Source: Pyrinomonadaceae bacterium (GTDB taxonomy: Bacteria; Acidobacteriota; Blastocatellia; Pyrinomonadales; Pyrinomonadaceae). Taken from it: a DNA stretch of 64,000 bases. A program made the position numbers and the translations under genes. Location of the stretch: contig JABARP010000003.1 of NCBI GenBank assembly GCA_019186825.1, forward strand, positions 1-64,000. Direction: 5' to 3'. Shown in pieces: positions 28,337 through 37,473 of this stretch (the stretch's first letter is position 1; every line of letters starts with the position of its first letter). Under the pieces are notes generated by a model that made no database searches, had not been told where the DNA came from, and worked only from the letters and a program-made list of their open reading frames with translations.

Positions 28337-29230
28337 ATGAAGATCATTGTTTGGCTTTTACTCGCTCTTATTTGGAGCTCGACCTGGATCTTCATCAAGG
28401 TCGGCCTCAAAGACCTACCGGCGTTTGGATTTGTCTCGTTGCGATTCCTGCTCGCTGCAGCCGTCCTCGCACCATTCGTACTATTTCGAAAAGGCGAGGG
28501 CATCCCGAAAAACCGTAAACAGTGGCAACTACTGGGGTTGACCGGTGTGCTGCAATTCACGATCAACTATTCGAGTGTTTTCTGGGCGGAACAATACATC
28601 ACATCGGGGCTTGCGGCCGTCCTGCAGGCAATGATCGTTGTATTCGGGCTCATTCTTGCTTGGATATTTCTGCCTGCGGAAAGGATCACAACGAGAAAGA
28701 TCTTTGCCGTCGGGCTTGGCGTCGTTGGAGTGGCGGTAATTTTTATCGATCAGCTTGGCGTTCACAACCAACTGGCCTTCGCCGCGTGCGTGTTGATAGT
28801 CGTCGGGGCGTATGCGGCGGCACAGTCGTCGATTCTGATAAAGGCAAAGGCTACAGAGCTGCGGCCCGAGGTCATCGTCTTTTGGCAAATGGTATGCGGC
28901 CTTCCGGCGATCATTGTATACAGCTTGCTAACCGAAGGCAGCCCACTTGAGTACCGTTGGTCATTCGTCGCTGTCGGCAGCATCTTCTACCTTGGAATTG
29001 TCGGGACAGTTGTCGCGTTTTGTTGCTACTATTGGTTGTTGAATAGGATAGAATCTACAAATGCGATGATGATATCGCTAGTTACACCCCTGCTCGCTGT
29101 CCTGATCGGCTGGTTGGCTTTGGGCGAAACTCTGCCGCCGCAGACAGGCGTTGGCGGCCTCCTGATCATTGCAAGCGTCGCACTACTCGTGTTCAAAAAG
29201 AAGCGGAATGCCGCACAAGCGACGGCTTAA
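28337..29230 (+). CDS. EamA/DMT-superfamily transporter
   Basis: A 297-residue membrane protein of two repeated EamA units, about ten helices in total. The first unit begins WLLLALIWSSTWIFIKVGL and the second contains the conserved GTVVAFCCYYWLLNRIESTNAMM and TPLLAVLIGWLALGETL. Such proteins export or import small metabolites and the substrate is not predictable. It follows rsmD by six bases and precedes aroC by about 20, probably in one operon. Confidence 0.88.
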   Translation: MKIIVWLLLALIWSSTWIFIKVGLKDLPAFGFVSLRFLLAAAVLAPFVLFRKGEGIPKNRKQWQLLGLTGVLQFTINYSSVFWAEQYITSGLAAVLQAMIVVFGLILAWIFLPAERITTRKIFAVGLGVVGVAVIFIDQLGVHNQLAFAACVLIVVGAYAAAQSSILIKAKATELRPEVIVFWQMVCGLPAIIVYSLLTEGSPLEYRWSFVAVGSIFYLGIVGTVVAFCCYYWLLNRIESTNAMMISLVTPLLAVLIGWLALGETLPPQTGVGGLLIIASVALLVFKKKRNAAQATA

Positions 29231-29251
29231 GCCGTCCGAATACCAATCCCA

Positions 29252-30418
29252 ATGAGATTCAATTTTACAACTGCGGGCGAGTCACACGGCAAGGCTCTCA
29301 TTACGATAGTCGAAGGGATGCCAAGCGGCGTCGAGATACAGAAACCTTCGATAGACCACGAACTGTGGCGGCGGCAACAAGGCTATGGCCGCGGCGGCCG
29401 AATGAAGATCGAGACCGACACGGTCGATATCCTTTCGGGTGTTCGTCACGGCAAGAGTTTAGGTTCACCCATAGCCCTTCTTATCGAAAACGATGATTTT
29501 GTCCATTGGCAGGAAATAATGTCGTCCGAATCGGGAGTTGAACTGCCGAAAAACACGCGTGTCGTAAAGAGGCCGCGTCCCGGACACGCGGATCTTGCCG
29601 GCGGACAGAAATTCGCTACTCGGGACCTTCGAGACATTTTGGAACGGGCATCCGCTCGCGAAACTGCCGCGCGCGTTGCTACCGGGGCCGTCGCAAAGCA
29701 ATTGCTTTCGGAGTTTCAGATCGATATCCGAAGCCACGTCATTAAGCTCGGCCACGTGCAAGCCGTTCCTCTCGCGCGGGAATGGGACGAGATCGCAAAA
29801 CTCCCGGTCGATTCCCCGCTTAACTGTGTTGATGCTGTCGCTCAGGAGGAAATGATCAGGCTTATCGACGAAACGCGGGAAGCTGGTGATACGCTTGGCG
29901 GCATTTTCGAGGTCGTGGTCCGGGGCCTTCCCGTAGGACTCGGCAGCCACACGTCCTGGGAAGACAAACTAGACGGAAGGATCGCAAGAGCCGTAATGTC
30001 GATCCATGCCATTAAAGCAGTCGAGATCGGAGCAGGAGTTGGAAATGCTGGAAAGCCCGGTTCTGAGGTCCATGACGAGATCGCCTTTGACGGAGAGAAT
30101 TTTAGGCGTCTTACGAACAACGCCGGCGGTCTCGAAGGCGGCATCACGAACGGTGAAGAACTGCGTGTGCGGGGCTATATGAAACCGATCTCTACGCTCA
30201 AGAAACCGCTCCGGTCGGTCGATATCGATACAAAAGAAGAGCAGGCGGCGGCATTCGAACGTTCGGATGTAACAGCAGTGCCCGCCGCAGGCGTTATCGG
30301 CGAGGCGATGTTAGCGATCGTGCTTGCAAACTCGATGCGTGAGAAATTTGGTGGTGATTCGCTCGATGAAATGCGTCGCAACTACGATTCGTACCTGGAA
30401 GTAATAAAGGCGTACTAG
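29252..30418 (+). CDS. aroC: Chorismate synthase
   Basis: A 388-residue FMN-dependent enzyme catalysing the last step of the shikimate pathway, EPSP to chorismate. All three family signatures are visible: [18 protein letters not shown] near the N-terminus, [13 protein letters not shown] and [12 protein letters not shown] in the middle, and [15 protein letters not shown] later. The product feeds pabB. It is convergent with purD, six bases apart. Confidence 0.98.
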   Translation: MRFNFTTAGESHGKALITIVEGMPSGVEIQKPSIDHELWRRQQGYGRGGRMKIETDTVDILSGVRHGKSLGSPIALLIENDDFVHWQEIMSSESGVELPKNTRVVKRPRPGHADLAGGQKFATRDLRDILERASARETAARVATGAVAKQLLSEFQIDIRSHVIKLGHVQAVPLAREWDEIAKLPVDSPLNCVDAVAQEEMIRLIDETREAGDTLGGIFEVVVRGLPVGLGSHTSWEDKLDGRIARAVMSIHAIKAVEIGAGVGNAGKPGSEVHDEIAFDGENFRRLTNNAGGLEGGITNGEELRVRGYMKPISTLKKPLRSVDIDTKEEQAAAFERSDVTAVPAAGVIGEAMLAIVLANSMREKFGGDSLDEMRRNYDSYLEVIKAY

Positions 30419-30424
30419 GACGCT

Positions 30425-31696
30425 CTATTTCCCAATATCCTTGCGATACTGCATTCCGGGCCAGGATATCTTCGAAACAGCCTCGTACGCTGAGGCAAGT
30501 GCAGCATCAAGGCTCGCTCCTACTGCCGTGACGCCAAGAACGCGCCCACCCGCGGTCACGAAATTCCCTGCCGCATCTCTACCCGTTCCTGCGTGAAAAA
30601 TGACCGAATTCGGAGTCTTCGCAGCCTCACTAAGTCCATTGATGACATCGCCCGTGCGCGCTTTTCCCGGATAGCCTTCCGAAGCCAATATAACGCAGGC
30701 GGAACTTCCCTTCGTCCAGCTAATGTCGATCTTGTCCAGCTGTCCGGAGAGCATCGCTTCGCAAATATCAACGAGATCGGTCTCAAGCCTGACCAGTATC
30801 ACCTGCGTTTCAGGATCGCCAAAACGGACGTTGTATTCAAGCACCATTGGCCCATTCGCCGTCATCATTAGGCCAAAGAAGATGATCCCCCTAAAACTAA
30901 TACTCTCACGCTTGCATGCGTGAAGCGTGGGCTTGACGATACGCTCTACAACATCAGCCAGCTCGGCTTCGGAAAGAAGTGCATCGTCCGAGACGGTGCC
31001 CATTCCGCCGGTGTTCGGCCCCACATCGCCGTCACCTATGCGTTTGTGGTCACGAACCGGCGGCATCAGAGCAAAACTCTCGCCATCCGTAAATACTAGA
31101 AGCGAAACCTCACGACCCACCAAACATTCTTCAAGTATGATCTTGTCCGCTGCGGCAGATCCAGCGATATCACTGAGCGAACTGATTGCCTGAGTAGCTG
31201 CGGCGCGCCCTTTCGCCACGATGACGCCTTTGCCCGCGGCCAGACCATCAGCTTTAACAACGACATTTGAGTCAAGTCCGCCGAAATCACCGCTCTCAAG
31301 CTCCAAGATCGCAAAATCGGCGGAATGCGACACCGTGAACTTTGCGGTCGGAATGCCGTGGCTTGCCATAAAACTCTTAGCAAACGCCTTACTCGCTTCG
31401 AGCTTGGCTCCCTCTGCTTTTGGCCCAATTGCCCGGAGGCCTCGCCGTTCAAACTCATCGACGATACCCAAGGCAAGCGGAACCTCACCGCCAACGAACG
31501 TTAAGCCAATGTTGTTCGCAGAGGCGAAATCCGCGAGGGCCTTTACGTCATCAGCCGCAATGTTGACACAGCTTGCGATCCCCGCGATACCGGCATTCCC
31601 CGGTGCACAGTAGAGGGTTTCGACTTTTGACGAACGGCGAAAGGCCGTACATATCGCGTGTTCGCGTCCGCCCGACCCAACAACTAGAATGTTCAT
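30425..31696 (-). CDS. purD: Phosphoribosylamine-glycine ligase PurD
   Basis: A 423-residue ATP-grasp enzyme of purine synthesis (GAR synthetase). The N-terminus reads MNILVVGSGGREHAI, followed by GNAGIA and VVGGEVPLA-like (TFVGGEVPLALGI) motifs. The ATP-grasp core has VVKADGLAAGKGVIVA and EYNVRFGDPETQ. Length and motif order are standard. Confidence 0.97.
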   Translation of the reverse strand: MNILVVGSGGREHAICTAFRRSSKVETLYCAPGNAGIAGIASCVNIAADDVKALADFASANNIGLTFVGGEVPLALGIVDEFERRGLRAIGPKAEGAKLEASKAFAKSFMASHGIPTAKFTVSHSADFAILELESGDFGGLDSNVVVKADGLAAGKGVIVAKGRAAATQAISSLSDIAGSAAADKIILEECLVGREVSLLVFTDGESFALMPPVRDHKRIGDGDVGPNTGGMGTVSDDALLSEAELADVVERIVKPTLHACKRESISFRGIIFFGLMMTANGPMVLEYNVRFGDPETQVILVRLETDLVDICEAMLSGQLDKIDISWTKGSSACVILASEGYPGKARTGDVINGLSEAAKTPNSVIFHAGTGRDAAGNFVTAGGRVLGVTAVGASLDAALASAYEAVSKISWPGMQYRKDIGK

Positions 31697-31891
31697 AAAC
31701 TCACTTTAGCCTATACACTAAATTTAGCCTTGACAGATATTTAGACTAAGTTGTAACGTCTTTTATTATCCTACACCGTTGGATCCAAGAGCGTCTAATT
31801 TGATCTTCGCCTCCCCAAGGCCCCGGTGTAAATTTTGCTCGGCCATTGAGCCATACTCGGAAAGAGATCTTGGTAGAACTTAGTAGAACAA

Positions 31892-32245
31892 ATGATCACG
31901 TCGGATCCTCACAATTTGGACAACGACGGAAGTCTCGCGGATCAAGGTACCGCTGCACTTCCGGATATCCCGATCCTCTGTATTGACTGCAAACAGGAGT
32001 TCATTTGGACCTCTGGCGAGCGGTCCTTCTTTCAGCAGAAAGGGCTAGTAAATGCACCTAAGCGTTGCAAACCGTGCAAAAAGGCAAAGAACGATCGTGT
32101 CGAGGCAGCTCTCGCTGCGGCAGATGGCCAGCGCCAAAAAGTTGCGGTTCGGGTCGAATGCGCATCCTGCGGTCGCGAAACTACGGTCCCGTTCTACCCG
32201 TCGCAAGGACGCCCTGTACTTTGTCGCGAGTGCTTTCGAAAGTGA
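31892..32245 (+). CDS. Double zinc-ribbon protein, function unknown
   Basis: A 117-residue protein with two Cys4 units. The first (ILCIDCKQEFIWTSGERSFF ... PKRCKPCK) matches the zf-trcl type ribbon found in many bacterial proteins. The second (VECASCGRETTVPFYPSQ ... VLCRECF) is a CxxC/CxxC ribbon. A short basic/alanine-rich linker joins them. Nucleic-acid or protein binding is possible but not shown by the sequence. It is convergent with the matrixin gene. Confidence 0.82.
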   Translation: MITSDPHNLDNDGSLADQGTAALPDIPILCIDCKQEFIWTSGERSFFQQKGLVNAPKRCKPCKKAKNDRVEAALAAADGQRQKVAVRVECASCGRETTVPFYPSQGRPVLCRECFRK

Positions 32246-32360
32246 ATCGACAATAATCCGATAGGCTATATTTTCGCCTACATACAAGAATCTCGTTCAG
32301 AAGCAAACTTCCCTTCGACAATAAGCTAACGAAACCCTTGTAAATTCGTCGTAGAAAGAG

Positions 32361-32440
32361 TAGGGCGGCGTCTCCCACAGCGCCGCCCTGGTGCCACAAG
32401 TCCTCACTTCTTGTGACAATGTTCACCGGGGTGGTGAACA
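32361..32440. other. Cluster of three stem-loops between convergent genes
   Basis: Three perfect inverted repeats follow one another: AGGGCGGCG/CGCCGCCCT (32362-32389), CACAAG/CTTGTG (32395-32415) and TGTTCACC/GGTGAACA (32420-32440). The region separates the plus-strand zinc-ribbon gene from the minus-strand matrixin gene, so bidirectional termination is a fair guess, but none has a clear T tract. A structured small RNA cannot be excluded. I found no SRP, 6S or tmRNA signature. Confidence 0.5.
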
Positions 32441-32506
32441 AAACCGATTATCCACACTGAAGCGGAAAATGCAACCCATATACCCCAAATTTGGTATAAA
32501 AATGTA

Positions 32507-33778
32507 CTATTTTGTTACGGAGATGGCCCCCGGAAGTACTGCAAGCTCTCCTGAGGGGGACTGAACAAAGATCGAATACGACCCAGACGCGGCTTTTTCA
32601 TCCACGGTTATCTGAAATCTGATCGCCGAAACATTCTCTGCGTAATCGAGGTCGCTCAGCGAGCTCTCATCGATTCGAATAAACGGCGAAGACGTGAAGA
32701 TAGCCAACTGCGAAGAATCGAGGCCCCGGCCGCCGATCGTCATCAATGTCGTCGACCCCGGCAACAGCTTTACCGCCGATGTGGACAGCAGGCCGTCAGC
32801 TCCTACATAGGTCAACTCAAAAGGTGTTAGCTCGGCCACAGGTTTAGCCTCGAAATGGGTCGTGCTACGTGATTCGACAGACACAGTGCCAAGGTCCTCG
32901 GCAAGCGTACCAACACCGTCGCGGGCTACAAGAACCGCATACGTACCCGCGGAGAGTCCGCCGAAGATAAACTCCCCATTTCCCTCAAAACGTTTTCCGG
33001 CCGCGATCTCCCCGTTCTTGTCTTCGAGTAGGATCAGGCTGCCGGCAAGCGACACTTCTGTCGGGAGAAGTCTGCCGCGAACCTCTCCGCAGCAAGCCTC
33101 ACTTTCCGTTGCCGCTCCATAAAGAGCTCGCACCGAAGCGATGTCCTCAGCGGAAAGAGCCTTTCTAAAGGCAAATCCGGGACCGATCGTCGAATTGATA
33201 TCGACGTTCCCATGCATCACCGAGCCCATTATCTGCGAATGGCGAAGCCCGAGCAGATGCCCGATCTCGTGCGTCAAGACGCCCTCTAGATCGTAAGTCG
33301 CGTACGAACCGTCGGTCGAAAAGCTCGCATACGGATTCAAAACGATATCGGCTTCGGTGACAAATCCGTTACGGTCTGTAAATACTCGTGTTTTTGCAGA
33401 AATACTAGTGTCGCCCGGTTGAAAAAGGGCCAGATTCTCGCTGGTTTGAGCTATTGTGATGAGGCTTTCACCGTCACCGCGAGCTCCCGCAGGGCTTGCG
33501 TTTCGGCGTCGCGACTCGGAAACAGAAAAATGCACGTTGGCAACTGATTCCCAACGAGCGATCGCCCGCTTAAGAGCCGACTCGACATCGGTCCCAGCCT
33601 TAAAATTCGATGTGCTAGTAAGTAATGATCGCGAGATCGCAATATTGATCCGATCAGATCGCCATCTGTTTACCGCAGACCTCGATCCCGCTCCCGCCTC
33701 AAATTCGTTAGCAAAAGAGCTTGTTACCGCGGCCGCAAAAAGGACTACAGCGGCGAGATATCGGACAATTATTCGCAT
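32507..33778 (-). CDS. Secreted matrixin-type zinc metalloprotease
   Basis: A 423-residue exported protein. A signal peptide (VVLFAAAVTSSFA) is followed by a catalytic domain, roughly residues 35-245, with the metzincin zinc motif HEIGHLLGLRHS and a Met-turn SVMHGN. The C-terminal half is beta-rich: a carboxypeptidase-regulatory-like segment (GRLLPTEVSLAGSLILLED ... GLSAGTYAVLV) followed by an Ig-like segment (GADGLLSTSAVKLLPGSTTLMTIGG). It probably cleaves extracellular or cell-surface proteins. The small membrane gene upstream ends one base before this start. Confidence 0.9.
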   Translation of the reverse strand: MRIIVRYLAAVVLFAAAVTSSFANEFEAGAGSRSAVNRWRSDRINIAISRSLLTSTSNFKAGTDVESALKRAIARWESVANVHFSVSESRRRNASPAGARGDGESLITIAQTSENLALFQPGDTSISAKTRVFTDRNGFVTEADIVLNPYASFSTDGSYATYDLEGVLTHEIGHLLGLRHSQIMGSVMHGNVDINSTIGPGFAFRKALSAEDIASVRALYGAATESEACCGEVRGRLLPTEVSLAGSLILLEDKNGEIAAGKRFEGNGEFIFGGLSAGTYAVLVARDGVGTLAEDLGTVSVESRSTTHFEAKPVAELTPFELTYVGADGLLSTSAVKLLPGSTTLMTIGGRGLDSSQLAIFTSSPFIRIDESSLSDLDYAENVSAIRFQITVDEKAASGSYSIFVQSPSGELAVLPGAISVTK

Positions 33779-33997
33779 CTACGGTTCATCGCGATGCACG
33801 GAGCCATCGGCATTGACATGCTCGAGGTCGGCAAACGCGACAGTAAGGAGAAGCCAGACCAAACTCAACGTCGCTAGGACATAGAGGATCGAGATCTGCT
33901 CGAATACGATGAGCAAGGTAACTATGATCGCCACCAGCGCAAACCAGAAAAAAGCGATGGTTCGCTTTCCAAATCGACTTTTCGTTGGAGTTTCCAT
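33779..33997 (-). CDS. Small two-helix membrane protein
   Basis: A 72-residue protein with two hydrophobic segments (IAFFWFALVAIIVTLLIVF and LYVLATLSLVWLLLTVAF) and a short acidic tail. It lies directly upstream of, and almost touching, the matrixin gene, so the two are probably co-transcribed. No family recognised. Confidence 0.65.
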   Translation of the reverse strand: METPTKSRFGKRTIAFFWFALVAIIVTLLIVFEQISILYVLATLSLVWLLLTVAFADLEHVNADGSVHRDEP

Positions 33998-34055
33998 ACA
34001 GAGTCTTTAATTATAGGCAGTTTGACCGCCAAATACCAAGCAAAATCAGTGATTT

Positions 34056-34988
34056 TCACTCGATAACGACAAGCGGAAGGGTCGCGTGTCTGTCCCCTGC
34101 GGCATCTTCGATCTCGGGCGGATACTTTCGCGAAGCTCCACCCTTCGTCATAACCTCCACAATATCAAGAGGTTGCAGCTCAGGGTCCTTCGCAGCACCG
34201 TCTTCGATCTTCTTCAGATCGGCCTCGATCCTGGATGACGTACCCTTCGAACGGCGATATATGACAACACGCCGAGCATCTCCGTCCTTTGCAACACCGC
34301 CGGCCATCGCTATGAGCCGCGTCAGGGTTACCTGCTCTTTCGAAGGAATCGGCCGCGGGCTCCGCACACCGCCGATCGCATAGATCGGCAGGGCCTTTTC
34401 AACAAGGATCAGGTCGCCCGACGAGATCCACGTGTTCGCCGATTCGAGGCCGTTCACGAGGTCCGAGATCTTGATCTCAATGCGCCCGGCCTGTTCCTTG
34501 CCATCCTGTTCCGGACAGCTTGGGCCGTCGGGACGAAAGACACTTATTGTGCCGCCAGAACTATCCGTGATCCCGCCGGATCGCGCGATCAACTCGCGAA
34601 GGCGAACGGGACGCTTTATTTGATATCGATGAGGCGAACGAACGGCGCCATCCAGGATCGCAGGCATTCGATTCGACCGATCGACAATAAACACGTTAAC
34701 CTTCGGACCACGCAGGGTCGAGGAAAGCGCTTTTACCGCGTCCGCGGCGATCTCGCCGGGCATCCTGCACCGTCCTTTTATCGGCTCGCCAAACTCGTTG
34801 AAGCCATCGAGGAATCCTTCGGGTGTCAGGCCTCCGCGCCAATCGTGATCAAGGCTGCCTTCGACGTCAACCTCAATGATGTCGCCTGTATGAATGGCAT
34901 CGAAGCGGTCAGGAGCGAACGTTTGTGCGTTTGAATTGACCGAAAAAAAGGGCGCGATGAGAACAAAAGAAAATACAGCCCACGTCAA
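34056..34988 (-). CDS. Polysaccharide export protein with SLBB domains (Wza-like)
   Basis: A periplasmic/outer-membrane protein of about 310 residues. A hydrophobic signal segment (WAVFSFVLIAPFFSVNSNA) precedes a poly-export domain (HTGDIIEVDVEGSLDHDW) and two SLBB units (AILDGAVRSPHRYQIKRPVR and IYAIGGVRSPRPIPSKEQVT). Such proteins form or line exopolysaccharide export channels. The start is uncertain: the frame is open to 35243, but that would overlap the zinc-ribbon gene almost entirely. I prefer TTG 34988, which overlaps that gene's TGA stop (TTGA). No glycosyltransferase or Wzc-like gene is adjacent. Confidence 0.82.
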   Translation of the reverse strand: MTWAVFSFVLIAPFFSVNSNAQTFAPDRFDAIHTGDIIEVDVEGSLDHDWRGGLTPEGFLDGFNEFGEPIKGRCRMPGEIAADAVKALSSTLRGPKVNVFIVDRSNRMPAILDGAVRSPHRYQIKRPVRLRELIARSGGITDSSGGTISVFRPDGPSCPEQDGKEQAGRIEIKISDLVNGLESANTWISSGDLILVEKALPIYAIGGVRSPRPIPSKEQVTLTRLIAMAGGVAKDGDARRVVIYRRSKGTSSRIEADLKKIEDGAAKDPELQPLDIVEVMTKGGASRKYPPEIEDAAGDRHATLPLVVIE

Positions 34989-35191
34989 GCCTTTTCGTCG
35001 GTGTTGCGCGTCTTTTTTTTCGAGGACGAACTGTGAGAAACGGTCCCCGGAACAGCAAAGCCTTTGAATTCCCAATTGCAGCTGTCGCATAGAAGAAAGT
35101 AGCGAAACAAAAGCTTCGAAAAAAGTGTAGTGTGGCGATAACCTCGCCGGATGCGTTTGCTGCTGCATCTTGGACAGCGTTGAGAGATCAT
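34985..35191 (-). CDS. Small zinc-ribbon protein
   Basis: A 68-residue protein with CPRCSSKRIRRGYRH at the N-terminus and LLCDSCNWEFKGF later, a Cys4 zinc ribbon rich in Arg. The tail is Ser/Lys-rich. It overlaps the following SLBB gene by four bases. The pattern resembles small ribbons of unknown role encoded next to envelope genes. Confidence 0.65.
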   Translation of the reverse strand: MISQRCPRCSSKRIRRGYRHTTLFSKLLFRYFLLCDSCNWEFKGFAVPGTVSHSSSSKKKTRNTDEKA

Positions 35192-35208
35192 GCAGAATCA
35201 GTAGTCTA

Positions 35209-36162
35209 TTAAAGGTCCAATATATTTTCGTCGTTACGAGCAAGGCGTTCGAGCGCGCTGTTGATCTTTTGCAAAGCCGCCTCGCGCTCAGGACTTCCCA
35301 TATTAGGCCCGTTCAAAAAGAATAGCGCATCTTTATACAGAAGCCTCGCCGAGGCTGGGTCGCCATCCCTCTCGGCCCGCTCAGCCCGCTCGATTCGCTC
35401 TGAGGCGTTTATTCCATTCACGATCTCTTCAAGGAGCTCCCGCGATTCAAGCAATGCCGGTTCCGAAGGATAGAAGTTGAGGGCCGCGTCAAGCACGCCT
35501 ACTGCTCCCTCGGCAGCTGTAAGTCTTTCACCAGAATCGCGCAAATTCTTCGCCTCGAGGGCCAAAGCTCTTGACCGTATCGACGCCCATTGGAGCAAAT
35601 GATACTTATGGAACTCAGCTACAGAACTCCTGCTTGATCGAAAAACCGGCAACCTCGGCGAACCTTTCCCGACCATTTCGAGTTCCCTATCTATAAGGGC
35701 AAGGTACTCGCCGCACATCTCGAAAACTTCGCGGTGCCCGTCGGCAAATCGAGCGAGCGTAATGGCGGCATCCGATTTTTTCTTGATCGCACGCAGCAGC
35801 GACGCATTCTGTTCGAGGCTGAGTTTCTCGTCCTTCGGCGAGCGGGTGGCGTTCCTAAGAAAGACGCCGTTCAGGCTGCGATTGAACTGTCGTTCGGCCG
35901 CAAGAAATCGATTTCGCGCCCGACGGAGGATGATCTCTCGCAGAAACACCGCACAGATCAGTACGAGGCTTGCGACGATACCGGACGTGATCCAAGGCGT
36001 CTCCTCGCCGCCGTCGTGCAGGATCCCCCAGAGCAGAAAGAACGCACACAATGATATCGCTAGCGCAAGGACATAGTAGTTCGATGCGGGCAGCCAGAAC
36101 GGTGTCCGGCTGCGGCGAATTCCTGATATGTTTTGCCGCGATCGGGCGGCATTTCGATTCAC
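35209..36162 (-). CDS. Membrane protein with C-terminal helical (TPR-like) region, unknown function
   Basis: A 317-residue protein with a basic N-terminus, two membrane helices (YVLALAISLCAFFLLWGIL and SGIVASLVLICAVFLREIIL), and a long cytoplasmic helical part. Residues about 215-310 (LDAALNFYPSEPALLESRELLEEIV ... GDPASARLLYKDALFF) resemble degenerate TPR units. It lies 17 bases upstream of the small zinc-ribbon gene on the same strand, so a three-gene unit with the SLBB protein is likely. A role in exopolysaccharide export or envelope assembly is only inference. Confidence 0.72.
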   Translation of the reverse strand: MNRNAARSRQNISGIRRSRTPFWLPASNYYVLALAISLCAFFLLWGILHDGGEETPWITSGIVASLVLICAVFLREIILRRARNRFLAAERQFNRSLNGVFLRNATRSPKDEKLSLEQNASLLRAIKKKSDAAITLARFADGHREVFEMCGEYLALIDRELEMVGKGSPRLPVFRSSRSSVAEFHKYHLLQWASIRSRALALEAKNLRDSGERLTAAEGAVGVLDAALNFYPSEPALLESRELLEEIVNGINASERIERAERAERDGDPASARLLYKDALFFLNGPNMGSPEREAALQKINSALERLARNDENILDL

Positions 36163-36198
36163 GCTATTAGGTCAGTATTGTTGCTCGTCTGTTATAGC

Positions 36199-36227
36199 TT
36201 CGGCGAAAAAGCTTTGTTATCGCCGAA
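36199..36227. other. Inverted repeat in a divergent intergenic region
   Basis: TTCGGCGA/TCGCCGAA, 8-bp arms with a 13-base gap, lies between the divergent TPR-like membrane gene and a small plus-strand gene pair. It could be an operator or a transcript hairpin. Confidence 0.35.
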
Positions 36228-36272
36228 TATTAACAAAAACCACAGGAAATTTCGAGAGAGACCTGCTACACT

Positions 36273-36458
36273 TTGCCGATAGCCGTGACAAAGAAGCGAA
36301 AACGCAAATCTGAAGAAATGCCGATATTCGACTCGATCCGCAAGCCGACCGCGCCGCCTGCGCGTCGCTTTGGCGATGACCTTCCGGATTCGGTCCGACT
36401 TCCTTCCCTTAGAAAGGAAAAACACAAGAAACGCGAAGAAGAGCGAGGCAACGAATGA
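36273..36458 (+). CDS. Small basic protein, unknown
   Basis: A 61-residue, highly charged protein (many Lys/Arg/Glu) with a central Pro-rich stretch. It starts at TTG 36273 or GTG 36285. Its TGA overlaps the ATG of the next gene (ATGA), which supports translation of both. No family recognised. Confidence 0.5.
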   Translation: MPIAVTKKRKRKSEEMPIFDSIRKPTAPPARRFGDDLPDSVRLPSLRKEKHKKREEERGNE

Positions 36459-36739
36459 GCTGGTTCCGCCGCAAACCCAAACGATCGATGGCGGCCGCTG
36501 TATGGGCGCGTCCGGAAATGAACGTTACTTTTCGTGCAGAAATTATGCCCGGAAAGACGCGGGAAGAGCGGACCTTTAAGATCGCTAAGGTTTTTCCGAA
36601 CGGCCGCGTTACTCTCTACGGCTTCGTCGGGGAACATCGCGAGGGAGCATTCGAACCGATCAACTTTCTCCGCGAAAAAGCTAGAAACAGTTCAAATGGA
36701 AACAGTTCTTCCAATGGGGAAAATGAAAACATCGGGTAG
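36455..36739 (+). CDS. Small protein, unknown
   Basis: A 94-residue protein: basic N-terminus (SWFRRKPKRS), a compact beta-rich centre (NVTFRAEIMPGKTREERTFKIAKVFPNGRVTLYGF) and an Asn/Ser-rich tail. It is coupled to the upstream small gene and its last 48 bases overlap the convergent MBL-fold gene. Function unknown. Confidence 0.6.
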   Translation: MSWFRRKPKRSMAAAVWARPEMNVTFRAEIMPGKTREERTFKIAKVFPNGRVTLYGFVGEHREGAFEPINFLREKARNSSNGNSSSNGENENIG

Positions 36740-37465
36740 ATCAAGAGCCTTCACCTCGGCAATGACCTGCTCCCTAAACATCGGTTTGATATTTACGATA
36801 TAGACCGGCACGTCGAGCCCTTTCAGCTTTTCTACCTCATCCCTGAGCCCAGCGGGGGTCAAGTGCCTCGCACTCGAGGCGAGTTCAGCCATTCCATTCG
36901 GGAACGCACACTCAACAAAAACCGCTCTTAGCCGCGTCGCTTCGGCCGCGGAGTTCCAGATCGCGACCGTATCGGCAGTATCGCCTGTTAAGACTATTGA
37001 GCCAGCTCCGTCGCGAACTATAAAGCCTGCACTCGGCTCGTTGTGATTAACTTCGACGGGAAGGATCGACAGATCCATGACGGTGAATTCCCTGCCGAAT
37101 TCGTATTCCCGAAACTCGAGGACCTGCCCAAAGTCATTCTCGATCTCTTCGAAATCCGGATAGATCACATCGTTGAAGATGTGTGTCCGAAGGGCGTCGA
37201 TCATTGGCCTTGTGGCGTGAACTCGAATCGGTGAGCGAAGCGTAGAGAAAAGATCGTCAACAAACAGCGGAAGTCCTGCTATGTGATCCAGATGTGTGTG
37301 CGAAAGGACGATATCTCGGACGTCCTCCCGATCCGACCCAACCGCCATCGCGAGGCTTCCCGCATCGAATGCGACTTTTCCATTAACGACAAAGCAAGCG
37401 GTATGCTGGCGGTCCGAGGCCGAACCATCGTCATTGAATGAAGTTTGCAGTAGTTTGATCTCCAT
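36692..37465 (-). CDS. MBL-fold hydrolase resembling class II cyclic-nucleotide phosphodiesterases
   Basis: A metallo-beta-lactamase-fold protein of about 257 residues. The metal motif HTHLDHIAGLPLF lies near residues 61-73; further ligands are likely in VEVNHNEPSAG, VLTGDTAD and the C-terminal NIKPMF region. The arrangement resembles PDE class II / RNase Z-like enzymes that hydrolyse phosphodiester bonds, possibly cAMP. The start at ATG 37465 follows the upstream SDR gene by eight bases. Substrate identity is inference. Confidence 0.8.
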   Translation of the reverse strand: MEIKLLQTSFNDDGSASDRQHTACFVVNGKVAFDAGSLAMAVGSDREDVRDIVLSHTHLDHIAGLPLFVDDLFSTLRSPIRVHATRPMIDALRTHIFNDVIYPDFEEIENDFGQVLEFREYEFGREFTVMDLSILPVEVNHNEPSAGFIVRDGAGSIVLTGDTADTVAIWNSAAEATRLRAVFVECAFPNGMAELASSARHLTPAGLRDEVEKLKGLDVPVYIVNIKPMFREQVIAEVKALDLPDVFIFPIGRTVSI

Positions 37466-37473
37466 CAAATCGC

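Noticed and set aside
32361..32440. Possible SRP RNA or 6S RNA
   Set aside because: The conserved SRP apical loop (GGAAGC region) and the 6S long bubble are missing; only short independent hairpins are seen.
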